DNA of 64,000 nt from Bilophila sp964369665 (GTDB lineage: Bacteria > Desulfobacterota > Desulfovibrionia > Desulfovibrionales > Desulfovibrionaceae): contig CAYJFS010000001.1 in NCBI GenBank assembly GCA_964369665.1, positions 392,292 to 456,291 of the forward strand. Direction: 5' to 3'. Under the pieces are notes generated by a model. It worked only from the letters and a program-made list of their open reading frames with translations, was not told the DNA's origin and searched no databases. Both the position numbers and the translations under genes were made by a program. This document shows positions 39,011 through 47,355 of the stretch, one piece after another (position 1 is the stretch's first letter; each line of letters begins with the position of its first letter).

Positions 39011-39817
39011 ATGGATATAGAAAAACTATATAACCAACTTACCACAAAACATTTTGTTTTTGCTGGACCATGTGTTTTAGAAACAGAAGAAATTACTCTT
39101 AAAACTGCTTATGGTGTTGCTGAAGCAGCAGAAAGATCAGGTCTTGTTGCTGTATTTAAAAGTTCATGGGACAAAGCAAATAGAACATCAAATACTTCCT
39201 ACAGAGGCCCAAAATTTGATCAAGCGCTAGAATGGCTTATAAAAGTCAAAAAAGAAACTAGTCTTCCTATAGTTACAGACATACATCTTCCAGAACAAGC
39301 CCTAATTGTTGCTGAAATAGCTGAAGTTATCCAGATACCTGCCTTTCTTTGTCGACAAACTGACTTACTACAACATGCAGCAAAAACTGGACATATTATT
39401 AATATAAAAAAAGGACAATTTCTTGCCCCATGGGATATGAAAGCTGCCTGTGAAAAAATTTTTTCAATAGGTAATAATAAGTTACTTCTTACAGAGCGAG
39501 GAACAACTTTTGGCTATAATAATCTTGTTGTTGATTTTCGCTCTATACCTATTATGCAAGAATTTAATATACCTATTATTTTTGATGCAACACACTCAGT
39601 ACAACTACCTGGAGGAAAGGGTGATGCCTCAGGTGGTGAACGAAAATACATAGAGAAACTTTCTTATGCAGCTGCAGCTATAGGAGCTAATGGGATCTTC
39701 CTTGAATGTCACCCTGAACCCAACAACGCTTTATGTGATGGGCCCAATAGCTTATATTTAAAAGATCTTTTACCTCTTTTACAAAAACTATCTACTATTT
39801 GGGAGTTAGCATTATGA
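39011..39817 (+). CDS. kdsA: 3-deoxy-D-manno-octulosonate 8-phosphate synthase
   Basis: Condenses phosphoenolpyruvate and arabinose 5-phosphate to KDO-8P, the precursor of the inner-core sugar of LPS. It is 268 aa. Family blocks are FAGPCVLETEE (16-26), FKSSWDKANRTS, DIHLPEQA, NIKKGQFLAPWDM and FLECHPEPNNALCDGP. The Cys in GPC (C21) replaces the Asn of the E. coli GMN motif, so I infer the metal-dependent class II type. The stop overlaps the kdsC start (ATGA). Confidence 0.96.
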   Translation: MDIEKLYNQLTTKHFVFAGPCVLETEEITLKTAYGVAEAAERSGLVAVFKSSWDKANRTSNTSYRGPKFDQALEWLIKVKKETSLPIVTDIHLPEQALIVAEIAEVIQIPAFLCRQTDLLQHAAKTGHIINIKKGQFLAPWDMKAACEKIFSIGNNKLLLTERGTTFGYNNLVVDFRSIPIMQEFNIPIIFDATHSVQLPGGKGDASGGERKYIEKLSYAAAAIGANGIFLECHPEPNNALCDGPNSLYLKDLLPLLQKLSTIWELAL

Positions 39818-40407
39818 GTATAAATACATCTATTCCTATAGATCTTCATAAATATCCACAAAATTTTCATACATTAAATGATGAAGTAAAAACACGTGCT
39901 TGTCATATAAAACTCCTTGTCCTTGATGTAGATGGTGTTATGACAGATGGAGGCCTCTACTATGATCATAGTGGCCTTTGTATGAAACGCTTCCATGTAC
40001 TTGATGGTCTTGGAATACAAATGGCACAAGAAGTAGAAATTATGATAGCCGTTATCTCTGGATCAGATATCTCTACTGTTAAAAAACGACTTGAATATAT
40101 AGGTATCAAAGAATATCATGGTAATATCGTTAATAAGTATCAACAATTAAAAAGCATCCTTGAACAAAAAAAACTTCACTGGAATGATGTTGCTTATGTA
40201 GGTGATGACCTAGTAGACTTAGCAGTAATGACTAGTGTTGGTTTACCAATAGCTGTATCTAATGCGGTTCCAGAAATAAAAAGTATAGCAAAATATATAA
40301 CACAAAGACATGGTGGATGTGGTGCCGTAAGAGAAACTATTGATCTACTTCTTTTTTGCCAAGGTAAAAAAGAAGAACTTCTTCATAGGTGGATACATCT
40401 TAAATGA
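39814..40407 (+). CDS. kdsC: 3-deoxy-D-manno-octulosonate 8-phosphate phosphatase
   Basis: HAD-superfamily phosphatase that hydrolyses KDO-8P to KDO. It is 197 aa from ATG 39814, which overlaps the kdsA stop; an in-frame ATG 15 bp earlier is less likely. The HAD motif LLVLDVDGVMTDG has D38/D40. Motif II ISGSD and motif IV YVGDDLVDL follow. No cap domain, as for the tetrameric KdsC type. The next gene, lptC, overlaps by 4 bp. Confidence 0.93.
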   Translation: MSINTSIPIDLHKYPQNFHTLNDEVKTRACHIKLLVLDVDGVMTDGGLYYDHSGLCMKRFHVLDGLGIQMAQEVEIMIAVISGSDISTVKKRLEYIGIKEYHGNIVNKYQQLKSILEQKKLHWNDVAYVGDDLVDLAVMTSVGLPIAVSNAVPEIKSIAKYITQRHGGCGAVRETIDLLLFCQGKKEELLHRWIHLK

Positions 40408-41024
40408 AAAAGTTTATCTCCACACTTCTTATTGTTAGTATTTTTATTATTTTAAGTATATGGTGGTTCTACAATCAAACATCTTCTTCCCCACAATCAA
40501 TAAATGCAGATTTTTCTTTAGTATCCCAAAAACAAGAGTTCCATAACCTTGAGGAAACGCTTAATCTAGCACTTAAAGGTGTTAACCTTGTTCAAGGAGA
40601 AAATGGCATTGAACTTTGGCGCCTTAAAGCTTCATGGGCTAAACTTTCACGAGATGGAGATACTATTGATGTTGATAACCCCATTGTAAATTATATACTT
40701 GGAGATACCTCAAAAGGGGACACATCAAACAATGAAACAATCCAAGTTTCTGCAAATAAAGGAATCATAACTGATAAACAACGAGCTATTACACTTTGGG
40801 GCAATGTTGTTATCACCCAAGATGAAAAAAATATTACTGGACCTAAAATGACATACAACACAACTAAAAGAGTGATTGTCTTCCCTGATGGAGTAAATTT
40901 TTATAGTCCTATAGCTATAGGTTCCGCCAAAAAAATTACTTGGAATCTTGATTCAAATGTCATTAAAGCAACAGGTGATATAAAAACTATATTGAACTCT
41001 AAAAAAAATATAAAAAGTAAATAA
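40404..41024 (+). CDS. lptC: LPS export ABC transporter periplasmic protein LptC
   Basis: Inner-membrane anchored protein that passes LPS from the LptBFG transporter to LptA. It is 206 aa. An N-terminal transmembrane helix (4-22) is followed by a periplasmic beta-jellyroll with typical segments GIELWRLKASWAKL, VSANKGIITD and LWGNVVITQ. The last 30 residues are lysine-rich. It overlaps kdsC by 4 bp and is followed by lptA after 68 bp. Assignment rests on the pattern together with the position between kdsC and lptA. Confidence 0.87.
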   Translation: MKKFISTLLIVSIFIILSIWWFYNQTSSSPQSINADFSLVSQKQEFHNLEETLNLALKGVNLVQGENGIELWRLKASWAKLSRDGDTIDVDNPIVNYILGDTSKGDTSNNETIQVSANKGIITDKQRAITLWGNVVITQDEKNITGPKMTYNTTKRVIVFPDGVNFYSPIAIGSAKKITWNLDSNVIKATGDIKTILNSKKNIKSK

Positions 41025-41092
41025 AAAAAGTTGTAATTATTAATTTATTAAGATTATAGTTTTTGCTATAAAGATACTACCTTGAGGATAAC

Positions 41093-41653
41093 ATGTATAC
41101 CTTTTATTTTTATATTACACATTTTCTTAGTCTTTTTATAGCTTTAATATTTTTTGTTCCAACTATTGTTTATGCAAATAGTCCATTTGAAAAAGTAGAA
41201 ACAAATATCACATCTGATGAACTTACATATTATGCAGAAGACCAAAAAATTATTTTTAATAAAGATGTCAAAGTCCAAAGGCCTGACTTTGAACTTACTG
41301 CTGAACAACTCATTATTTACTTAAAAAAACAACCAGAACAACCAGAAAATGCCCACTCCAAAAGTGCTTTACCTACTGAAATGACTAATAGTGAGATACA
41401 AAAAATAGTTGCAAAAAATAATGTTCGTATTCAACAAGATAAACATTTTGGTACATGTAATGTAGCAACATATACTGAAGAAACTGGTGTTATTGTTTTA
41501 GAAGGATCACCAATATTAACTAACGGAAAAAATAGTGTTTCTGGAGAAAAGATTCTATACTTTACACATGAACAAAAAAGTGAAGTTATTGGCGGCAATA
41601 GTAAACGTGTTAATGCAAAGTTTTCTACAGATAAAAAGCTAAAAGGAAAATAA
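41093..41653 (+). CDS. lptA: LPS transport periplasmic protein LptA
   Basis: Periplasmic bridge protein that carries LPS between the membranes. It is 186 aa with a signal peptide (hydrophobic residues 10-25, likely cleavage after VYA at 28). The OstA-like beta repeats are visible as ITSDELTYYAEDQKIIFNKDV and VLEGSPILTNGKNSVSGEKI. TTGAGGA precedes the ATG. The stop is directly followed by lptB with no gap. The outer-membrane partner LptD and permeases LptFG are not in the window. Confidence 0.9.
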   Translation: MYTFYFYITHFLSLFIALIFFVPTIVYANSPFEKVETNITSDELTYYAEDQKIIFNKDVKVQRPDFELTAEQLIIYLKKQPEQPENAHSKSALPTEMTNSEIQKIVAKNNVRIQQDKHFGTCNVATYTEETGVIVLEGSPILTNGKNSVSGEKILYFTHEQKSEVIGGNSKRVNAKFSTDKKLKGK

Positions 41654-42376
41654 ATGACAACACTATCAGGTGTTGATCTAAAAAAGTTATATGGAACACG
41701 TGAAGTTGTTTGTGGTGTTTCACCTATTATCCATCAGGGAGAAATCGTTGGACTTCTTGGACCTAATGGTGCTGGTAAGACAACATCTTTCTATATGCTG
41801 ACTGGTATCGTCAAACCTTCTAGTGGATCTGTATTCCTTGAAAATAAAAATATTGTAACTTGGCCCCTTTATGAACGTGCTCGATTTGGTATATCATATT
41901 TACCTCAAGAAAGCTCTATCTTTCGGCATCTTACTGTTTACCAAAATTTACAAGTTGTTTTAGAGTACACAACATACTCAAAACAAAAACAAAAAGAAAA
42001 AGCACACACATTACTTGAAGAGTTTGGCCTTATTGCACTTAAAGACTCTCAAGCTATGCATCTTTCTGGTGGAGAACGCAGAAGGCTTGAAATAGCTAGA
42101 TCTCTTATTCGTGAACCAAAATTTATTTTACTTGATGAACCATTTGCAGGTATAGATCCACTTGCTATATCTGGTATCCAAAATATCATTCAAGCATTGT
42201 GCACTAAAAATATTGGTGTGCTCATATCTGATCATAATGTCCGTGAAACATTAAATATCTGTAATAGAGCATACCTTATGGTAAAAGGACAAGTTATTCT
42301 TACAGGTACTCCTGAAGAAATAATCAATAATGAAAATGCTCGAAATGCATACTTAGGAGATACATTTTGCCTATAA
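41654..42376 (+). CDS. lptB: LPS export ABC transporter ATP-binding protein LptB
   Basis: ATPase that powers LPS extraction from the inner membrane. It is 240 aa. Walker A GPNGAGKTT is at 36-44, the ABC signature LSGGERRRLEIARSL follows, and Walker B is FILLDEPFAGIDPLA, where the PFAGIDP motif is characteristic of LptB. GISYLPQESSIFRHLTV is also typical. It starts at the base after lptA ends. rpoN begins 120 bp later, as in many Gram-negatives. Confidence 0.97.
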   Translation: MTTLSGVDLKKLYGTREVVCGVSPIIHQGEIVGLLGPNGAGKTTSFYMLTGIVKPSSGSVFLENKNIVTWPLYERARFGISYLPQESSIFRHLTVYQNLQVVLEYTTYSKQKQKEKAHTLLEEFGLIALKDSQAMHLSGGERRRLEIARSLIREPKFILLDEPFAGIDPLAISGIQNIIQALCTKNIGVLISDHNVRETLNICNRAYLMVKGQVILTGTPEEIINNENARNAYLGDTFCL

Positions 42377-42496
42377 AAACGTTTTTATTTTATGTGATCT
42401 AGCAAGCAGTATTTTAGATCTTTCATATTGAAACATCATGTACACTACGTTATGCTTATACACAATATTATATAGACTGCTATAACAAGGACATGT

Positions 42497-43915
42497 ATGG
42501 CACTGGAACTTCGGCAACAACTCAAACTCAGTCAACAGCTAGTAATGACTCCTCAGTTGCAACAAGCAATCCGCTTACTGCAACTCTCTCGGGTGGAGCT
42601 TGCTGAAACTATACAAAAAGAACTATTAGAAAACCCTTTTCTAGAAGAAGTCCAAGAGGAACTACCACCAGAACGCCAAGAAACACGACCAGAAAATATA
42701 TCAGAAGCATATGATCAAGATGTAGCTAAGTCAGCAGATTGGGAAGATTATCTTGGAGAATTTTCAAGCACACCAAAACAACTTCAAACACGTGACTATG
42801 AAATTTCTGAAGAAATATCATCACTTGAATCACGCTATGCTTCACTTCCAACTCTTACAAGCCACCTTATGTGGCAATTACGTCTTTCAACCCTTACTGA
42901 TGAACAAAAAAATATTGGAGAGACTATTATAGGCAACCTTTCTTCATCTGGGTATCTACAAGCATCCCTTGAAGAAATAGCTGAAATGGAGAACACTTCT
43001 GTAGAAAAATTAAAACCTGTTCTTCAAACAATTCAACACTTTGACCCTGTAGGTGTTGCAGCAAGAACGCCTCAAGAATGTCTACTCATACAAGTTGATG
43101 TCCTTGGTTATAACCGTGATCCTATCTTAGTAGAGCTTATACAAAACCATCTTGATGATCTTGAAGCACACCGCTATAAGCCATTACTCCGCAAGCTCCG
43201 CCTTACTATGGAGGAACTTAAAGAATATATTGATATTATCCAAACTCTTGATCCTCTTCCAGGAGCAAGTTATGGTGAAGAAGAACCAACATATATCAGT
43301 CCTGATGTTTTTGTTTACCAAGTTGATGAAGAATTTATCATTGTTCTTAATGACGATGGCCTACCTAACCTCCATCTCAATACAACTTATGAACATGCTG
43401 TTAGTGATGTAAAAAATAAAGATAAAGAATACTTTTCAGATAAACTCCGCTCAGCCTCATGGCTTATTAAAAGTTTGCACCAAAGACAAAGAACTCTTTA
43501 TAAAGTTGTGGAAAGTATAATCAAACACCAGACTGAATTCTTTAAAGAAGGTATCACAAAACTTCGGCCTCTTATATTGAAAGATATTGCTGAAGATATT
43601 AATATGCATGAATCAACAGTAAGCCGTATTACAACAAACAAATATGTTGCAACATCTTTTGGTGTTTTTGAACTAAAATTTTTCTTTAATAGTGCTCTTG
43701 AAGTCGATGATGGTAGCCAAGTCGGCTCTGAAAGTGTTAAAGCACTTATAAAAAAATGTATCCATGAAGAAGATCCCAAAAACCCTCTATCCGATGAGCG
43801 CATTGGTGAGATTCTTAAAGATCATTTAAAAGTCCATATTGCCAGACGTACAATTGCTAAATACCGTATGGCAATGAATATCCCATCTTCATCACGTAGA
43901 AAAGCACATTTCTAA
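42497..43915 (+). CDS. rpoN: RNA polymerase sigma-54 factor
   Basis: Sigma factor for promoters of the -24/-12 type that need AAA+ activators. It is 472 aa. Region I is Gln/Leu-rich (ELRQQLKLSQQLVMTPQLQQAIRLLQLSRVEL), region II acidic, and region III has the core-binding part and helix-turn-helix (DIAEDINMHESTVSR). The RpoN box ARRTIAKYR is at 449-457. No activator gene is present here. AAGGAC precedes the ATG. The lptB-rpoN-hpf order is conserved. Confidence 0.97.
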   Translation: MALELRQQLKLSQQLVMTPQLQQAIRLLQLSRVELAETIQKELLENPFLEEVQEELPPERQETRPENISEAYDQDVAKSADWEDYLGEFSSTPKQLQTRDYEISEEISSLESRYASLPTLTSHLMWQLRLSTLTDEQKNIGETIIGNLSSSGYLQASLEEIAEMENTSVEKLKPVLQTIQHFDPVGVAARTPQECLLIQVDVLGYNRDPILVELIQNHLDDLEAHRYKPLLRKLRLTMEELKEYIDIIQTLDPLPGASYGEEEPTYISPDVFVYQVDEEFIIVLNDDGLPNLHLNTTYEHAVSDVKNKDKEYFSDKLRSASWLIKSLHQRQRTLYKVVESIIKHQTEFFKEGITKLRPLILKDIAEDINMHESTVSRITTNKYVATSFGVFELKFFFNSALEVDDGSQVGSESVKALIKKCIHEEDPKNPLSDERIGEILKDHLKVHIARRTIAKYRMAMNIPSSSRRKAHF

Positions 43916-43940
43916 TCATAATTAATTATAGGAATACAGT

Positions 43941-44474
43941 ATGAATGTTTCTTTTACATTTAAAGGTTTTGAACCTTCTGAGCATATACGTAAATATGCT
44001 AGAAAACGTCTTGAAAAACTTACACGTTTTGTTGGTAAAAAAACGTCCCTTGAAGTACAACTTATTCTGGTCGTTGACAAATTTCGCCAAAAAGCAGAAG
44101 TAAATATTACAGGTGAAGGATTACAAGTCTCTGCAACAGAAACAACGGAAGATATGTATGCATCTATAGACCTTGTTTTTGATAAGGTTGAATCACAAAT
44201 TAAAAAGTCAACAACTCGATTACGAGAATACAGAAGAGGTGGTAAAAACCAGAACATTGATATCTTTCCTTTTGATTTAACGGAAAAAAATACTATTCAA
44301 TTTACTAATCAAGAGCATTTTTCTCCAAAACCTATGGATATTGATGAGGCTGCGATGCAACTTAATATAACAGACGTCGATTTTTTTGTTTTTTTAAACT
44401 CAGAAACAGATCGTATTAATGTGATTTATCGTCGAAAAGATAATAGCCTTGGACTCATAGATCCTGTCATCTAA
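43941..44474 (+). CDS. hpf: Ribosome hibernation promoting factor, long form
   Basis: A 177-aa ribosome-associated protein that dimerises or inactivates 70S ribosomes during slow growth. The N-terminal domain has MNVSFTFKGFEPSEHIRKYARKRL and ITGEGLQVSATETTEDMYASID; the basic KKSTTRLREYRRG ends it. The C-terminal domain (about 125-177: SPKPMDIDEAAMQL, DFFVFLNSETDRINVIYRRKD) is the dimerisation domain of long HPF. It is 25 bp after rpoN. In many proteobacteria ptsN would follow, but here rapZ is next. Confidence 0.94.
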   Translation: MNVSFTFKGFEPSEHIRKYARKRLEKLTRFVGKKTSLEVQLILVVDKFRQKAEVNITGEGLQVSATETTEDMYASIDLVFDKVESQIKKSTTRLREYRRGGKNQNIDIFPFDLTEKNTIQFTNQEHFSPKPMDIDEAAMQLNITDVDFFVFLNSETDRINVIYRRKDNSLGLIDPVI

Positions 44475-44507
44475 CCATAACCAACTAACATTCATTTTTT
44501 GCTTATT

Positions 44508-45398
44508 ATGTCAATATTATCCAAATCTCCATTGTCAGTAATTATCATCACAGGTAGATCTGGTGCTGGCAAAAGTACTGCTCTTCATGTTTTTGAAGAT
44601 TTAAAATTTATTACAGCAGATGGTGTACCTCCATGCCTAATAGTGGATATGATACAAACTATTCAAAATTCATCATTAGGGCATATCCAAGGTATAGCTT
44701 TAGGTATAGACCAGTTTAGAACAGACATTAGCTTAGAACTTGAACATGCTTTTCAAAAAATAACTTGTCGAGATATTCACCTTACCCTACTTTATCTTGA
44801 AGCTGACACTACTACGCTCATTCGTCGTTATGCTACAACAAGAAGACCACATCCTTTAGAACAAGAGAATATTGGTCTTGAGCAAGCACTAGAAGAAGAA
44901 GCTAACTATCTTATATTTTTAAAAAAAATTTCTGATCTTATTATTGATACAACAAACTATTCTATCCATGACTTACGTAGAGATCTCCAAAAACGTTGGA
45001 ATCCATCTACAAAAAAACATCGATCACTTCGAATAAACCTAATTTCTTTTGGTTTTAAATATGGAGTACCTAAAGAGGCTGATCTACTCTTTGATTTACG
45101 TTTCTTACCAAACCCATACTTTATAGAAGAGCTTCGCTCATTACCAGGAACAAATAAGCAAGTTGCATCATATGTCTTAAAAAATTCTATAGGTACTGCA
45201 TTTACAAAACATCTTACATCATTCCTTATGTTTCTTCTGCCTCTTTATGATGAAGAAGGAAGATATAGAATTACTATTGCACTTGGTTGCACTGGTGGAA
45301 AACATCGCTCTGTTGCTATTGCAGAATATATATTGCATATACTTATTAAAAAAAACTACCCGGTTTCTATAGAGCACAGACATATGGAACTTGGCTAA
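44508..45398 (+). CDS. rapZ: RNase adapter / nucleotide-binding protein RapZ (YvcJ family)
   Basis: P-loop protein that in enteric bacteria senses glucosamine 6-phosphate and guides RNase E to a small RNA; elsewhere its role is less clear. It is 296 aa from ATG 44508; a TTG at 44499 is in frame. Walker A GRSGAGKST is at 16-24. The C-terminal domain has GFKYGVPKEADLLFDLRFLPNP and the CTGGKHRSVAIAEY signature. It ends the pyrG-to-rapZ cluster. tRNA-Leu starts 65 bp downstream. Confidence 0.94.
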   Translation: MSILSKSPLSVIIITGRSGAGKSTALHVFEDLKFITADGVPPCLIVDMIQTIQNSSLGHIQGIALGIDQFRTDISLELEHAFQKITCRDIHLTLLYLEADTTTLIRRYATTRRPHPLEQENIGLEQALEEEANYLIFLKKISDLIIDTTNYSIHDLRRDLQKRWNPSTKKHRSLRINLISFGFKYGVPKEADLLFDLRFLPNPYFIEELRSLPGTNKQVASYVLKNSIGTAFTKHLTSFLMFLLPLYDEEGRYRITIALGCTGGKHRSVAIAEYILHILIKKNYPVSIEHRHMELG

Positions 45399-45463
45399 TA
45401 CATTAAAACTATTTAATAAAACACTTGCCAACTTATGTATTTCGCATATATACATCTCCTAAT

Positions 45464-45548
45464 GCCGAGGTGGTGAAACTGGTAGACACGCTATCTTGAG
45501 GGGGTAGTAGGTATTCCTGTGCGGGTTCGAGTCCCGCCCTCGGCACCA
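45464..45548 (+). tRNA. tRNA-Leu (GAG anticodon)
   Basis: Class II tRNA. Acceptor GCCGAGG (45464-45470) pairs with CCTCGGC (45538-45544), discriminator A, encoded CCA. The anticodon stem CTATC/GGTAG encloses TTGAGGG, giving GAG. The long variable arm and A73 fit leucine. Confidence 0.96.
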
Positions 45549-45670
45549 AAAAACTAATCTTTTAATTGCTAACCCTCATGTACTAAAAAATAAGTAAATA
45601 TATCTAAGGCAATACTATAAAACTTCTACACATTAAATTAACATAAACTATAAAACTATAGGAGTAATAC

Positions 45671-46218
45671 ATGAAAAATATAGCCATAGCTTTTATTGCA
45701 GTATTTACTATAAGTACAACATGCTTTGCAATGGATCAGTTTATGTTATCAAGCCCACAAATTAAGAGTGGAACTATCTCTATGGGTCAAGTATATAACA
45801 GCTTTGGTTGTACAGGAAAAAATATTTCCCCTGAGCTTGGAAAAATCCACCTAAGGGTACTAAAAGTTTTGCTGTAACAGTTTTTGATGTAGATGCACCA
45901 ACAGGTAGTGGTTGGTGGCACTGGATAGTTTATAATATTCCGGGCTCTACTTCATCTTTACCTCTTGGTGCTAGCAGTGACCCCCAAAAGCTACCCAAAG
46001 GAGTACTGCAAGCTCTAAATGACTTTGGTTTCCATGGTTTTGGAGGTCCATGCCCTCCTCCTGGAACAACTCATAAATACATCTTTACGGTATATGCTCT
46101 TAAGGTATCTAAGCTTGATGTATCTCCAAAAGCAATGCCTGCAGAAGTAGGTTTTTATATACATATGAATATGATTGACAAAGCTAGCTTTACTGCAACA
46201 TATGGTCGATCAAACTAA
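45671..46218 (+). pseudogene. Exported YbhB/YbcL (RKIP/PEBP-like) protein, frameshifted
   Basis: The gene begins with a signal peptide (MKNIAIAFIAVFTISTTCFA) and the family start MDQFMLSSPQIKSG...NISPEL, then loses frame near 45835-45841 and stops at 45877. In another frame from 45841 the family continues: NPPKGTKSFAVTVFDVDAP, WWHWIVYNIPGSTSSLP, FHGFGGPCPPPGTTHKYIF, ending at TAA 46216-46218. Alignment of the break to the usual SPELSWKNPPKGT suggests loss of 4 bases. The full protein would be about 183 aa, the usual length. A good ribosome site (AGGAG) and terminator remain, so decay is recent, or the base calls are wrong. The family binds phospholipid-like ligands; its bacterial role is unclear. 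Confidence 0.85.
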
Positions 46219-46251
46219 AATTTTCAATAAAACTTCATCTTATAAAATTCT

Positions 46252-46284
46252 AAAAAGACACCTTTACACTAGGTGTCTTTTTTT
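46252..46284 (+). terminator. Intrinsic terminator after the RKIP-like pseudogene
   Basis: Stem AAAGACACC (46254-46262) with GGTGTCTTT (46272-46280), a 9-nt loop and a T run to 46284. It lies 34 bp past the frameshifted gene's stop. Confidence 0.85.
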
Positions 46285-47296
46285 AAATATAAAACAATAT
46301 ATCTACCATACTCATAGCAATCTGATAGTATCAGCCTTTATTCTATACTTCTATCTTTTTCAAAAATATTTCATTAGGGTTAAATTCATTAAAAGCTACT
46401 TACTTATTATGAATAACAAAAATACTGTTTTTATATATCTTATTAAAAATATTTTTTTTAAGCTTTAAATTACCTTATGCTAAAATAAAAAAACAAACAT
46501 TCCTTTTATATACAGAACTCATAAAAATAACTCACCCAAAAAACTACATAAAAATCGTTACACTAACTAATGAATCTAATTATCTTAAAAGAGTATAAAA
46601 TTTGCTAAAATTTCAATGTATTAAAAAATATTTCATTAATACCTACTTATCGAATTTGTATTCCTGAATATGTTTGGTTAGCTATAATAAAATATAAAAA
46701 TATAACTATCTAACTTACTTTCATTAGTAAAAACTTTATATCATCTAATTTAGGTATAAATAAATATAAAAATATAAACTATTTATGAGGATTATTCATA
46801 ACACTTTGATGTACTCCTTTTTCCTTTAGAAAGAAGAGCAGATGTATCTTGAATATTTTAAGTTAAATTAGAGTTAAATCTAACAAAGTCTTAATAAAAA
46901 ATTTGAGATCCAGCCTCACAAAAATCAAACATTTCAAAAAAATTCTGTAAGTTTCAGCAACAACACCATGCTCTATGGTTTAAGAATACAGTTTAAAAAC
47001 ACTCTCTTAACCCACATACTCAAAAAACAAAGCTAAACATATTATTATAATTTTGATTACTAATGAAAAAAACTTGTTATCCTTCAAAAATTAAAATTAA
47101 AAGGTTATTTAGCATTACTACATTCGCACTTAAAATGATTTAATAATGTTTTAATTAAATAATACAATCCATTTTATATGTTCATTATAAATAGACGATA
47201 AAGCAATATACCATAGTCTATAGAATAAAAAATTTTATTAAAATCAAAACAATTTTTATTATTTCCAATAAAAATTATCTACAGTTATCTAAAAAA
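46285..47296. other. Gene-free AT-rich gap
   Basis: About 1.0 kb with no supported gene. A frame at 46175-46468 overlaps the pseudogene and its terminator and is composed of AT-rich chance codons, so I discount it. The 16-bp string AAATATAAAAATATAA recurs near 46690 and 46760. On the minus strand around 46850-46980 there are short open stretches that could be remnants of a decayed gene, but none resembles a family I know. Confidence 0.5.
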
Positions 47297-47326
47297 TTTA
47301 AGGCTATCCATTTGGATAGCCTTAAA
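47297..47326. terminator. Terminator of the porin gene
   Basis: Perfect inverted repeat AAGGCTATCC (47300-47309) and GGATAGCCTT (47314-47323) with a 4-nt loop and A/T extensions. On the minus strand the stem is followed by AAATTTTTT, so it terminates the porin transcript 30 bp past its stop. Confidence 0.85.
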
Positions 47327-47355
47327 TAATAAACAGATGTGCTTTTTTAAATCAT

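Noticed and set aside
46175..46468. 97-codon frame after the RKIP-like pseudogene
   Set aside because: It overlaps the pseudogene's 3' end and runs through a clear intrinsic terminator; AT-rich chance codons.
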